Source: Larix kaempferi (taxonomy: Eukaryota > Streptophyta > Pinopsida > Pinales > Pinaceae). From it: a DNA stretch of 64,000 bases. The notes beneath the pieces are model-generated. The model saw only the letters and a list, made by a program, of their open reading frames with translations. It was not told the origin of the DNA and searched no databases. A program made the translations under genes and the position numbers. How positions within the stretch are numbered: position 1 is the stretch's first letter; each line of letters begins with the position of its first letter. The stretch is from contig BSBM01000826.1 in NCBI GenBank assembly GCA_027924585.1, positions 13,733,501 to 13,797,500 of the forward strand. The letters run 5' to 3'. This document shows positions 34,676 to 46,201 of the stretch, piece by piece.

Positions 34676-37600
34676 AAGACTCAACTTTTTATTCTATAGA
34701 TTACTAAGGTAGTGCAATAGAAGAGCATATACCAAAGCCCAACTCTAGACTCTCTTGTCTCCTAGGCTCTCAAATGAAAAAATGCATGAATGAGGAGAGG
34801 AGGGATTTATTTATACATTTCACAAGAAGTATTTGGTCACTCACAATTGAAGGTGACGATGAAACACAACTGCACTAACTAGATTCAGGGAAAGTGGGGA
34901 CTCCACTTGTTATCTCATCCCTTAATTGCCCAATGGACATGTGTGGACCCAAAGCTTGACAGAACGTCAAATTGATAGAATCAAACACTTTACACTATGG
35001 AGTGATTATGGCGCCCACAAACCATTATTACAACATGGAGTCCTATTGAGGCCCACAACCTTAATATAGTGTATGAATTCCCAATTAGCTTATTTTCCAA
35101 GTCTCCCATTTTTAATCTACCGTCCAAGAAAAGAAATAACCTGCTTATTTGTTTATAGATACGAATACCACTTTTTTTCTTTCTTTTGTTGACGATCAAA
35201 ATCTAAATTATGTCATTTGATTTAGAATTTTTAGAGTTAGTTAGAAACTTGCAATGGTTGTTAGAAATAAGAACATACACTAACATGAATAGAAAGAAAA
35301 TTATTGCATCATCATGCGTATCATTATATCTACTCCATTAAAGACTACTTTTCTTAGATAAACCGAGGTGGTGTCTGTATCCATGTCCTTTAAATTTTTA
35401 AAGCGTGAAAAATGCGGTAAAATTGTTTTAGCATCCTCATTGAATGCAAAAGACGAGATATCAAAAAGTGTAATTTCTACATCTCAATTCAAACATGTCA
35501 TGTACATATTATATATAATCATGATGGAATTAAAGTATGTTGTTCCAACTGAATCATATATTCATCATACATAACTAGATCCATTTCTGGATGATGATAG
35601 CAATCACACATCAAAACAAATCACCCAAAAACATTTTACTTCTCAATGACTGTTACAAAAACAAAATACCATAAAAAAAAATATCAAACCCAGCAAATTT
35701 AGGTTACAGATAAAATTGATGAACTTGGCGATATTGATAATTTTTTTTACCAGTCACGAACTTATCAATACAAATAAAAGAATCTACCAGAATGCTTTGG
35801 ATAACTCTACAGGAAGACAATGCCAAAATAATGACCATTCCACTGTAACCCCACCATTATGATCAGTGTGCATTCATTTATATTATAAACATCACAAACA
35901 TCAAGAATAAAAGACAAAAGTATGAACATACACACTCTCATGAATTCCTCATATTCAATAATATTTGTAGAGCAAGATCCTAATAAAAGCACAATTTAAA
36001 CAATTGGGTCAAATTTAGGTTGAATATATAAAAAACATGTGGCATCTCTCCATCAAGAGTACCATCCACTAACAACGTATAAATGTCAGTCAATGGTTTA
36101 AACATGACAAGGCATGAAATAAATCATATATTTTGAGCTCTATAACACTTTCATGAAACCAATACTCCGAGGATAGATTAAAACCATAACAACATTGAAT
36201 GATCCCTAAGAATCAAGAGCACCCTAGAATTCAACAGGCCTTAGAAAGAATCCATGATAAAAGCAAAATTTATAGCATAATAATCTATTGTAGTTGCAGA
36301 TAAAAAGCATGATAAAAATCATATCACATTAATTATTGGATAAAAAGCATGATGCTAGTAAGTATTCTCTGATATATTTCATGTGTAGTGTGCCCCTTCA
36401 AGACTAGAGCTTTTGGCAATGGAGATGTTGCATGAACTAGATTAAAATGTTGAGAAAAATAAGAATGAAAAGTGGAATCACATAAACCATAACTTTCACC
36501 TTGAAAGTGCAATCCGTGTGTGTGAACCATGAATCACTACAACCTTTATATAGGACAAAATCGCTCCTAATTTTCCCACCATATTGGAAACCGAGGGATC
36601 AAAGAAGGTATAGACATGAAATTGACTAAAAATATGGGCGAACCATGCAACTGTACACTTGAATTACAGGGAAAATGTAGGGCAAAATAACCCTTGGGAG
36701 CTTCCATTACTAAAAATTGGGGGCAAAGGAATGATTTCACTGGAATTTCTCTAGAAATCGGAGGCGAAAGATAGATTAGAGGGAGATTTTTCTCGGGCAA
36801 AAATAGTTTTTTTCATTTTCCTCATAAATATACAGGAGGCTATTCATTTTGGATTAATATTTTTTCTAATAAATATTGGGTGAATCTATTTTAGCTGAAA
36901 AAACCCTTTTCATATAAGAAAATGAGCTAGTAAATTTTTGCAACCCCCTTAATTTAGCCCATGGGATAAATTTAGCCCCTAAAATTATTCATGACCAGAT
37001 CATCCACATTAAATCCTAGAGATTACAAGATAATGTGGAGTGGAGTGGTTGTATGGTCTTTAACCTTCACAATGAAAAGTGTAGTGAGATCAACACATTG
37101 TTGACCTCAATGTTTAACTCTCCACCATTGAAAATGTTATATCAACCCGAAGTAGATATCAAGTGCTCAACAGATCCCAACAACAATAAATTCATAATCA
37201 ACGACTTTATGTCTTCACCCAGGTGTTTGTATTTGCATCAAACCATAGTTAGGGTTTATCAAACGAACAAATTCATCTCAGAAATATTAACCATTATACC
37301 AAAACCATAAACAAGAGCCGAATCACAAAATCTTGTTATGTTGCATATTGTGCAAGTCATATTGGAGTACACACAAAGTAATCGTGACACTTATAAAGAA
37401 AATCAAACACCATTGTTCATAATGGTCACTAGTCATACTTTGCAATAAAATGTAAAATATGTCTCTCACTCATTGCTAATAACACTTACAAGCATGCACA
37501 CATAATATATATAGTGCCAATGATGTTTACTATGCTTTTCTTTTTTCTTGTTTACTTGTATTACTTTTTTGTTTTCAAAATACAAAACACCATAATACTG

Positions 37601-37923
37601 TAATAAATCAAATGTTCAATTGGCCATGGAAGGCAATGCCATGATGATCATAATGGTCTTTGGATCTATGCCTCATAAAACTTATCAGCATGTTCATTTC
37701 AACATTGTGACAAATTTGAAATGATCTCATCATTATCTACGAAATCAACTTATCACTCTAGAAGCTTAGGTGTGGCCCCATCGACATCAATTTAGGAATA
37801 AAACAATAGGGTTGAGTGAAGCAATCGTGATGTTTGCATTTTTTTTTGTGAAAGATGGCATAAAAAATAATGGAGGGCAAAAATTTACAAAATCCACATG
37901 TTGTGCCAATTGGGGCATAAAAA

Positions 37924-38560
37924 AATGGAAACTCCACATGCCAAACTTAAAATATTTGGTTTCACGAAAACAACAATACTGTACCACGATAGAACTCAAC
38001 AAGATTCAATAATAGAACACAAATGTATGGATGGAGTCTAACATATGCGACTATATATTTGGAAGATATGTGAATAGATGTAACAGTTTCAAAATTATAA
38101 TTGATGAGTTGTCCCTTTTAATGAAAAATAGAGGATCAAGTCTGTCTTATTAGCATCGAGTTGTAAAAAAAAGGTTATGCTGAAATAATTGGTAGATTAC
38201 TTACTAGAGAATCATATTCACATTGGCCGACAGATCGTAGCTTTGTCAAATCAATTACCATGGTGTATAGATACAAAATAACATAAGAAATCTAAAAATT
38301 CTTTTTAAATGCTCACATATGAAATAATACAAAATATCTCAAAACAAATCATGAAGAAGAAAATGACTAAAAGAGTAAAGATAGTCAAGCAAAAAGTGAC
38401 TAATCCTACAAACTTGTTTTTATTGCTCTGAGTGGTCATGACCGAGGTGACGAAAATACATAAGTCATGGAAATCGAAACTAAAGCAAAGCAAAACTAAA
38501 AGTGAATAGAGATAAAATATCAAAGACAAGACGAGGACTAAACGCGTGCAAATAAATATA
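37924..38560. other. Element D 3' internal region, no gene seen
   Basis: Between the D 3' LTR and the end of gag I see no conserved motif. The purine tract expected beside the LTR is weak (minus GTGGAG at about 37930). ORFs here are short and unlike known families. Confidence 0.6.
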
Positions 38561-39466
38561 TCAAGACTTGCTAGAAAATATATCCTCTTCCATATCGTTG
38601 ACATAGAAGTCAAAAGAGTCATCGACCTCTTCTTCATCCTAAAAGATTCCTTCTTCTAGATAATCATCAAAGAGTGGGTTGTATGAGGTAATATCCTGAT
38701 CTAAAACTAAGGTTCCTTCTTCGCAACGCTCCCCTTCAACGAGAGCTTCCTCGTGTAAAACATAATAAGAGGGTTTCTTAGGGATCAAGTTACGGGACTT
38801 AGGATGTTGGTCTTGGATTCAAGGCTTGATATTAATAATATCTTGTTCACAGAAAGAAAGATTGTGTATAGGATCATGATTAGTTCCAAAAATAGAGTTA
38901 TCAAATGGGAAATTTTCAAGCATATCATCTTCTTCAACCAAGCAAGGATCGGTGATGGCCTCTTCATAGGGATTGTGAGGCACAAGTTCAATGTTGACAT
39001 ATTCCCATCTGTGTGAGATGGAAGAATCATAAGGATTGTTGTTTACTTGCTCTGTAAAAAATAGTCTCTTGCATTGATGTGTGGCCTTTAACAGTATCTT
39101 ACAAGTCAAGGGATCGTGAGGGCTATCACAAAGATCGCACCAAGGAGGGATGGGAATAATTTTAGGAAAAATTTCAAAGTGTTGAGAGACGGGTAAAGGG
39201 GGGGAGTCGGAAATGAACTTTGTGAAAATAGGTGATCCTGCAAGATTAGGATTAGGTGTTATGGATCTATACCAATCTAGTTCTTTATCATGAAGAGTAG
39301 CAAGGAATAAATAAGAAGAAGTGAGGACATCTTGAAACCCTACAAATCGGCAAAACAAAAATAACCCATTGATGTGATCTTTAGAGGAATCCTGAGGGTA
39401 AACTATAAAGATAGAGAAGTAAAACATAGACAAGCTAGCAATCAAATCAAGATCAGGGTTTCTCAT
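38561..39466 (-). pseudogene. Element D Gag
   Basis: ATG at 39466 lies 105 bp inside the LTR. One frame runs 302 codons to TGA 38561-38563, with internal stops after IINIKP (38819-38821) and after EEGIF (about 38640). The N-terminal part resembles Gypsy capsid: FYFSIFIVYPQDSSKDHING, then LFLATLHDKELDWYRSI. A knuckle-like CDLCDSPHDPLTC follows, with CX2CX3HX4C spacing, one residue short of the usual CCHC. The C-terminus is acidic. No protease, RT or integrase follows before the LTR. Confidence 0.8.
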
Positions 39467-39570
39467 GATAATGAAAGATTATAAATGCAGTGCTGAAAGA
39501 AAAGGAGGGAATTAAATCAAAACTGGGAAAGAACCATTAAACGGTCCTCCCTAGTATGGTTGCTAGAAAA

Positions 39571-42500
39571 TGTTGATGCAAGAAATTGAGATTTCTCACG
39601 TCAACTTCTCGACCTCTCAATCGGCTAAACCAAGAATAGGAGAGAATGTAACCCTAATTTTATAGCCTAAAATAACATACTCACATCCTTCATAATCTCC
39701 AGTGTGAAAACAAAAAGTCATAAAAAAAACACAGAAAAAACCACTTACGTTATTACAAACATCAACAAATCAAATTGAGATAATAAACAACAAGGTCACA
39801 TGATATGTGACAGTTCATTACATAGCATAATCACATTAACATTCTTTCCTTTTTTATCATATATGTTCACCAACATGCGTATGCATTTAAATCTATAAAA
39901 AAAGTGTATTACAACATCACATAACCATAACATAAATATCACACTATGAACTTAACTGGAGTAACAAAACCATAATTATTTTTTATTTTATATGTTTAAC
40001 ACCATTTAAGAAAAAGAAACTATTAAAGAAGTACTTGAACATAAATAAAGAAAAGAAATATAAAATAAGCAAGCAAAATAAACCAAGAAGAATATAAATA
40101 TGAATATGTAGAAAGTATAATTTCATATTTAAAAGTCATTTTCATCTATACACCAGAGTAACAGTCATAACGTTCTTTCGGGATTTTGTTAAGGCTTGGA
40201 CCATAAATGTGTTTTTGCACGAACGAATAGTGTTTCCGAGACTGCTTGGTCATTCTGTAAACAACATACAAATGAACTTAACAATTGACAAAGTTGTAAA
40301 AAGACTCGGTGAATACTTTTGAGAACTAGTATTATTCTTTGCAACCAAGCAGTCAATTAGACAAGCCAATGGAAAATGAATAAAACCTCAAACAAACAGT
40401 AAGATATACCTCAAATAGATAGTATGGGTACTTAACCTCCCTTTTAATGAGAACTCCTACTATCAACATAACAATTAGACCCTAACATACTAGTGCAACT
40501 AGAAAACAAATGATTGTATAGACTAAGAAACTTGCTAAAAGCATACCATAATGAGGGTGAAAATTGGAACCTTTCTTCCCGCGGCTTGATATCTTTATGT
40601 AGTCAGTTACCGAAACGGTTAGCAACTGTCCACATCTATAGTAACATTAGATGATAGCTAACTAACTATAAGTGGTTACCCGGTTTCGTTCAAATAATTG
40701 ACTTCAAGCAAACCCTGGAGATACAAAACAACATCAATGGAACCAACTTTAAACATGATGGTCTAACATAGTCAATAAAGAGGGTCCTTCTTTTCCATTT
40801 CATTTTCCACTTAGGGGTTGAGCCCCCAAGGAACTAGCATAGGACTCCTTGTAACTCCCTCTTATTGCACCATTTTCTACAGAATTGTCACACTATCCAC
40901 CATTTCGAACCAATACATAGTTGAAAGTATTAAAAGTCTGACACAAACATTTCATATCAACCCCATATATAAATGCATCAAAATACAGTATTTTTGAAAT
41001 GTTTCTTCATGTTATTAACTATAATTTAAAAAACAATTAACAGTCTGATGTGCATATTTTCATGTCTACCAAATTTAACACCTAAAGTGCTTCAACAGTC
41101 TCAGCATATACATATTTTGTTGCAGAGAAAGGACCAAAGAGGGTCTTTGCAAATCAAGTGTAAACTTTCAACATATACTTAGTAATGGCAGGAGGCCATC
41201 AACAATCTACAATGCCCATGTGAATGAAAAAAAGCATAATAAAACCTTGAAGAGACTCAGAACATGTAACATTTTTCTTGACGTCTTCAATGCAGACGAT
41301 CTGAATACAGTTCTTGGCACAAAGGCAGGGTAACACCAACTTGATAGCTATTCTTTCCACTCGTTGCTATGGAAGGAATGTGGTAATAGGGTAGGAGTTA
41401 AGTCATTTCAAATTGAAATAAAAAACAAAAGGACTATGCCAATTAAACCATGAAATGTCACAGGTGCATACCTTGTACAATGCAGATTGCAGAGATCCAC
41501 TTTCACCGGATTGACTACAAGATTAGGCCAATGTTTGTGCCAACCCTCTTCAGCTATTTTTAATCAATTTATTTGTATCTTGAGCAGTGGTTCATCAATA
41601 GAATTTTGATAGGGTTTCCCTTGCAGAGCTGAAAACTAGAGGAACAAATTCCAAGCTAAGCTTTGATCCCAACAATTGACCAATGAAACAAAAACAACTC
41701 CCAATGCAGATCAACCATATTATCTACATTAACTCCTAGATATTACAAGATAATGTGGAGTGGGGTGGTCGTATGGTCTCTAACCTTCACAATGGTCTCT
41801 AACACATTGTTGACATTGATGTTTAACTCTCCACCATTGAAAATGTTCTATCAAACCAACCTATATATCAAGTACTCAATAGACCCCAACAATATAAATT
41901 CACAATCAACGGATTTAGGTAGTCACCTGAGTTTGTATTTGCATCGAACCATATAAGTTAGGGTTGATCAAACCAACCATTTCTTCTCAAAAATATATAA
42001 TTTTTTTTGTGGAATCAGAGGAATCGTCAACGACGCCAGTCTCATACTCGCGTGACATGGGGTTGATTTCGACGGCTATCACTATAACCACTAGGTGCGA
42101 CCAGCTAGGGACACAACCTTCGCACGCGTTTCGTTGAGGTTCGAACTAGTGACGTGCTTAACAACCTCTACACCTTAGTAGAGCACGCAGTTTCCAATTG
42201 AACTACACCCCCTCCCCATCTTCTAAAAAATATTAATCATTATGCCAAAACCATATACAATGGCCCAATCACTAACTCTTGTTATGCTGCATATTGTGCA
42301 AGTCATATTGGAGTACATACAGAGTAATCATGACACTTATAAAGAAAATCAAACATCACTATTCAGAATGGTCACCAACCATACTTTGCAATACAATGTA
42401 AAATTTGTCTCTAACTCATTGCCAATATTACTTACAAGCATGTGCACATAATATATATAGTGCCAATGATGTTTACTATGCTTTTATTTTTGCTTGTTTG

Positions 42501-42888
42501 CTTGTATTCCCTTTTTTTTTCAAAATATAAAAAACCATAATACTGCAACAATGCAATAGCTGAATGCTCAATTGGTCATGGAATACAATGGCATGATGAT
42601 CATAATTGATGGCCTTTGGATCTCTACTTCATAAAACTTATTAGCATGTGCATTTCAATGTTGTGAGAAATTTGAAATGAGCTCATATTTATCTCTGAAA
42701 TCAACTTATTGCACCAAAATCTTAGGTGGGGCCCCATTGACGTAAGTTCAGGGATAACACAATAGGGCTAAGTGAAGCAATCATGATGTTTGATTTTTTT
42801 GTGTGAAATATAGCAGCGAAAATAATGGAGGGACAATTTTTGCAAAACTTTGCGAAATCCACACATTGTGCCAATTGGGGCATCAACA
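39571..42888 (-). repeat. Element D 5' LTR (compact copy)
   Basis: This is a 3318-bp LTR including the SINE at 41997-42219. On the minus strand it starts TGTTGATGCCCC and ends GCATCAACA. ORFs in it (41753-41956, 42242-42451) correspond to non-coding D LTR sequence in the other copy. Apart from the SINE I see no other feature in it. Confidence 0.83.
41997..42219 (-). mobile_element. tRNA-derived SINE
   Basis: On the minus strand the insert opens with a tRNA-like head: A box TAGTTCAATTGG (42194-42205) and B box AGTTCGAACC (42138-42147), 56 bp apart start to start. These form an internal RNA polymerase III promoter. A unique body follows and it ends in an A-rich tail (plus-strand T-run at 42000-42010). 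The 14-bp target copies CTTCTCAAAAATAT (41983-41996) and CTTCTAAAAAATAT (42220-42233) differ at one base. The empty site is in the other D LTR at about 37274-37288. It has no coding capacity and would depend on a LINE reverse transcriptase. Confidence 0.88.
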
Positions 42889-43313
42889 GAGCTTACTTGT
42901 AATTTTATGGTCAACTAGAATTGTAATTGTACCCTTTGTCTCTTATAAATATACCAAGGACACTTAGCTTTAGGATCATCTCATATTTTCTTGTGTATAT
43001 TGGATACATTGTATAAGGAGGTTCCCCCTCGAAGAGGCTTCTTATTCATCTTTTTTCTTCATTCTTAAGGCATTGGATTACTTTCTAAATTGTATTTTAT
43101 GTTCTTTTGGGAATTTGGTGCATAACACTTAACAATTTAACTATGAGACTATCAAATAGTTTAATGTTCATTTTGAAGTTTCTTGTAATAAGATTTGTGC
43201 TAATGTCAACCCTACCGATCATTATATTTTATGATACTACATAAATCTCTTCCACTTATATGACTATTTTATTTAAAGATGGAGAGAGGAAAGTGTGTAA
43301 GTAATGTTATTAT

Positions 43314-43497
43314 AAACCAACATAGATCCATCTTAAACCTAGATCTATTAAGAATCAAGAGGGATCCAATTTCTTGAGGTGTAAATTTTTTCTTGATGTG
43401 TAAAAAATTTAAGATAAAAAAAATTACACCTCAAGAAATTGGATTCCTCTTGGTGCTTAATAGATACGGATTTAAGGTGGATCTATGCTAGTTTTAT
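43314..43497. mobile_element. MITE-like hairpin element
   Basis: Two arms of about 75 bp form a near-perfect inverted repeat. The left arm has ACATAGATCCATCTTAAACC ... CCAATTTCTTGAGGTGTAA; the right arm, reverse-complemented, reads the same with a few changes. The loop is short and AT-rich. It is too short to code. Terminal bases and target copies are not clear. Confidence 0.75.
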
Positions 43498-44612
43498 TTT
43501 ATTTTTATGAGCTAACATGAATTTTTTTAATTACTTTTTATTTTTGATAAGTTATGAGCTGACATGGAAATGTTACATAATGTGACTAACGTGACAAATG
43601 TGAAAAAATCTCCCCCATTCTGGGTTGTAAGCACCTTGCTACTCTCGGTGCAAAGAAAACGACATTGAATATAAACTTCAAGAGTCCAACGTAAGACTTT
43701 GTATCTTGGAATAATCTCTAGAATTATCCATGGAAGATATTATACCATATTGATCATTATGTTCATATTCTCATGGTAGTTTAGACAATTGTGACCCTTA
43801 TTAGAGACATAAAACGTTAGTCACATGATAGTTTTGTGGAAGGGGTTGATCCAAAAATCAACAAAAGGAAAGATGTTTTCCCTCTAATTATTTCCATACA
43901 TCCAAAATGAAATCATAGGTGTATCTAGTGCACCCTATAATGAACTTCTCAATCTCTAAAGAAGATGGGCATGATCTAGAAAGTAATAATGTGGTACAAA
44001 TTTAGAGACAAGAATTTTGATGATGCCAATTTGTGTGTTAGAACTAGGATAGGAATTGTCCTAAAGTCACCAAATGATTAAATATGGGCATGAATTTCCG
44101 TTCCATTTGAGTCTTTCCTACACCAATAATGTTGTATGATATGAGGCTTTATTGTTGGGTCTCTATCAACCTCATTCCTATATATTAGTCAATTAAAAGT
44201 CCTTGATGATGTTTAACTAATCATGTAGAATTGAGGTGTTCAAATTCATAGAGGTTGTATAATGGTGCACCAATATGTTTGGTTCTAAATAATAGAGAAG
44301 AAGGTTGGATGAGGAAGATAAGGTAGATATTATGTCACTAAAAGAAATGACATCATAAAAATCATGATTAAAAGAAATGGTGTAGAAATTATTGCTTTGG
44401 TCAAATTTTAATTATTATTAGATTGCAACTTGATTGTTGTATTTTTATAGTAATTTTAAATTTTGAATGGGTAGGGATAGGTGAATCAATATCTGTTAGA
44501 TATTGATTCAAATAGCGATGGTAGTTCTGAAGAAAAATAAGCAGGGAAAATGTCAAGCAATGCATCAAGAACCACTATAGGTGGTCATGTTAGAAGAAAC
44601 TTTAAAATTAAC
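43498..44612. other. No gene seen
   Basis: AT-rich sequence outside Gypsy-E. I find no conserved protein, repeat or RNA gene here. Confidence 0.5.
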
Positions 44613-45230
44613 ATGGATTTATTTCTTGTTGAAGGAGGTCCATGTTCTTAGGATACTGATACTGACATAGATAAGGTAGTGCCATTGAAATGCATGGATT
44701 ATGTGAATAACTGGGAACCAAACCCACTTCATGAGTTGGACACTAATTTTTTTATTAGTGGAAGAGCATATTGAAATGCTCCATCTAGTTTACATGGGTT
44801 GGGGCTATCTTAGAGGGATGGTGTAAACATTCCATACAATTTTAAAGTTGAATTAATGGACTATGTTGGCCCTACGTATGATTATAAACATTCGTTATGG
44901 CTATCCCAATAACTACAGGGTTTGCACAAATATGGAATTTGCGCAAATCATAACAAAATGAAAGAAAAAAATCAACATAAAGAATATTTTATATATATTG
45001 ATGGAAGGCGAAAAGCTTCAGGAAATGATGTCGAGTTTATAAATAGTGCACATCCTGGCATGAACAAGCTACCCAATTGCAGGTTTCATGAGGAGCATGA
45101 TGGAAATACAATTGTGGTTTGTGCAATAACACCAATAGCTGAAAGGAAAAAGTTGTTAATCAATTACAATTTGAATAAAATTAATGAACTAGGTAATTAT
45201 GATTTAATGCTTATATTCATTATTTATTGA
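44613..45230 (+). pseudogene. SET-domain-like pseudogene fragment
   Basis: One frame of 205 codons from ATG (44613) to the stop at 45228 is broken by about four stops. It reads, in order, SSLHGLGL, VELMDYVGPTYDYKH, YGICAN, YFIYIDGRRKASGNDVEFIN, SAHPGMNKLPNCRF and KKLLINYNLN. This matches the order of SET methyltransferase motifs (GLGLF near the start, G-N-x-x-x-F-I-N, then P-N-C-x-F, then a final L-L-x-N-Y). Active SET proteins transfer methyl groups to lysines, usually on histones. There is no zinc-binding post-SET end. Distant assignment from motifs only; it could be a decayed host gene or a gene piece carried by a transposon. Confidence 0.5.
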
Positions 45231-45468
45231 AGAATGTTTGAATTTTATGATTGCAATAGTTTTATCTTAGGTATAGTTTATATAATTAGCATACCCTCGT
45301 TCTACATATTGGATATTGAAAACCCTATTTGCAAATATTTCCTCTTTGCACATTAGAAGAAAATGAAGAAATTTGTAGATCCATCATGAATAAATTCTCA
45401 CCAAAGTCCTATTATGCATATTGTTCTCCTTATGATATTTATGTTGATTCAACACATATTCTCGTCGT

Positions 45469-45732
45469 TCAAATTAACCATGGACAATGGGAATAAAAAA
45501 CAATATGATTGCATACATGCTTTTGAATGTGCCATGCACATGTACATTCATCATTGCCAGATTTATCCAATACACCAATATAATTTTTACCAACCTCCTT
45601 GACACATACTTCCCTATCAACTACAACTAGAAGAGCATGCTTGGAAATGAAATGTTCGTGGAAAAGTGAACCATAGATGCCCCATGACATCATTTTAGTT
45701 TGGCCACTTGACCAAAATTGGAAATGCCTCAA
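45469..45732 (-). pseudogene. ORF with SWIM-like zinc-finger pattern
   Basis: An 87-codon minus-strand ORF contains CTCAWHIQKHVCNH, which fits the CxCx(n)CxH SWIM pattern found in plant MuDR/FAR1-type transposase proteins. Nothing recognisable lies upstream in the same frame, and no Mutator terminal repeats are seen. It may be chance. Confidence 0.25.
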
Positions 45733-46201
45733 ATGAAATTAGAAATGGCCAATCATCCATTGTGTGGTCGGATGATAATTCAAGTGATAGGCCATTGGGT
45801 TGAACCTATGGGGAAGATGACTCTATGTGTTTGAATAATGATATTTAGGAATGTAATTCATATGAAAAATAATAAAGTACATTGTTAATTTTCTTGACTA
45901 GGACATTTTGAGTCTCTTTCAACTCTAGTTTCTTTTAAAGTAGAAGCTCTACCTTCTCTATTTTTTGTTGAAACCACATAGCTCAAAGGTAACTCTTATC
46001 TCATTATGCAATCAAGTTTTTGATCTAGTGTTTGTCTTAAAATGCAATTTACAAAATGAGAATGAGTGGAATTTAAAACATTTATTCGTATTTGAATATA
46101 TGCATTGTTGATCTAGTTAATATACCATTGTTTATCTAGTTAATATACCATTGTTTATATTATCAGAGTAACTATTAGATGACTTTGATCTATTTTCCAT
46201 T

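Larger units (their letters stand above)
26831..37923 (-). repeat. Element D 3' LTR (expanded copy)
   Basis: It aligns in blocks with the other LTR: 26831-28410 to 39571-41118, 33083-33330 to 41120-41350, 34010-34345 to 41370-41710, and 36990-37920 to 41730-42888. Between the blocks sit element C, the foldback element and about 2.6 kb (34345-36990) plus about 0.8 kb of sequence that the other copy lacks, probably lost there by deletion. At 34430-36990 I see only AT-rich sequence with one small tandem repeat and no gene. Confidence 0.82.
26831..42888 (-). mobile_element. Element D, long-LTR gag-only retrotransposon (TR-GAG-like)
   Basis: Minus-strand LTRs lie at 39571-42888 (5') and 26831-37923 (3', swollen by later insertions). 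Ends are TGTTGA...TCAACA and target sites are GACCT (26826-26830) and GAGCT (42889-42893), one mismatch. The internal region is only about 1650 bp and encodes just Gag. The segment next to the 5' LTR (39543-39570, minus TTTTCTAGCAACCATACTAG) resembles the degenerate tRNA-Arg-type primer site of Tat/Ogre-like Gypsy elements. Gag-only elements of this layout are known in plants as TR-GAG; they would need enzymes in trans. Confidence 0.8.
26756..43134 (+). repeat. Gypsy-E 3' LTR, split by element D
   Basis: The LTR begins TGTTAAGCCC at 26756 and, after 16 kb of inserted D, resumes at about 42894 and ends GCATAACACTTAACA at 43134. The inverted ends TGTTAAG/CTTAACA agree. Without D it is about 320 bp. 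A TATA-like TATAAATA lies at about 42945, followed by the hairpin-prone GAGGTTCCCCCTCGAAGAGG at 43019-43038. Gypsy-E is the outermost element of the nest in this window. Confidence 0.85.

Noticed and set aside
35368-35574. Short ORFs across 34.4-37.0 kb
   Set aside because: AT-rich LTR sequence; no conserved motif and no counterpart in the sister LTR.
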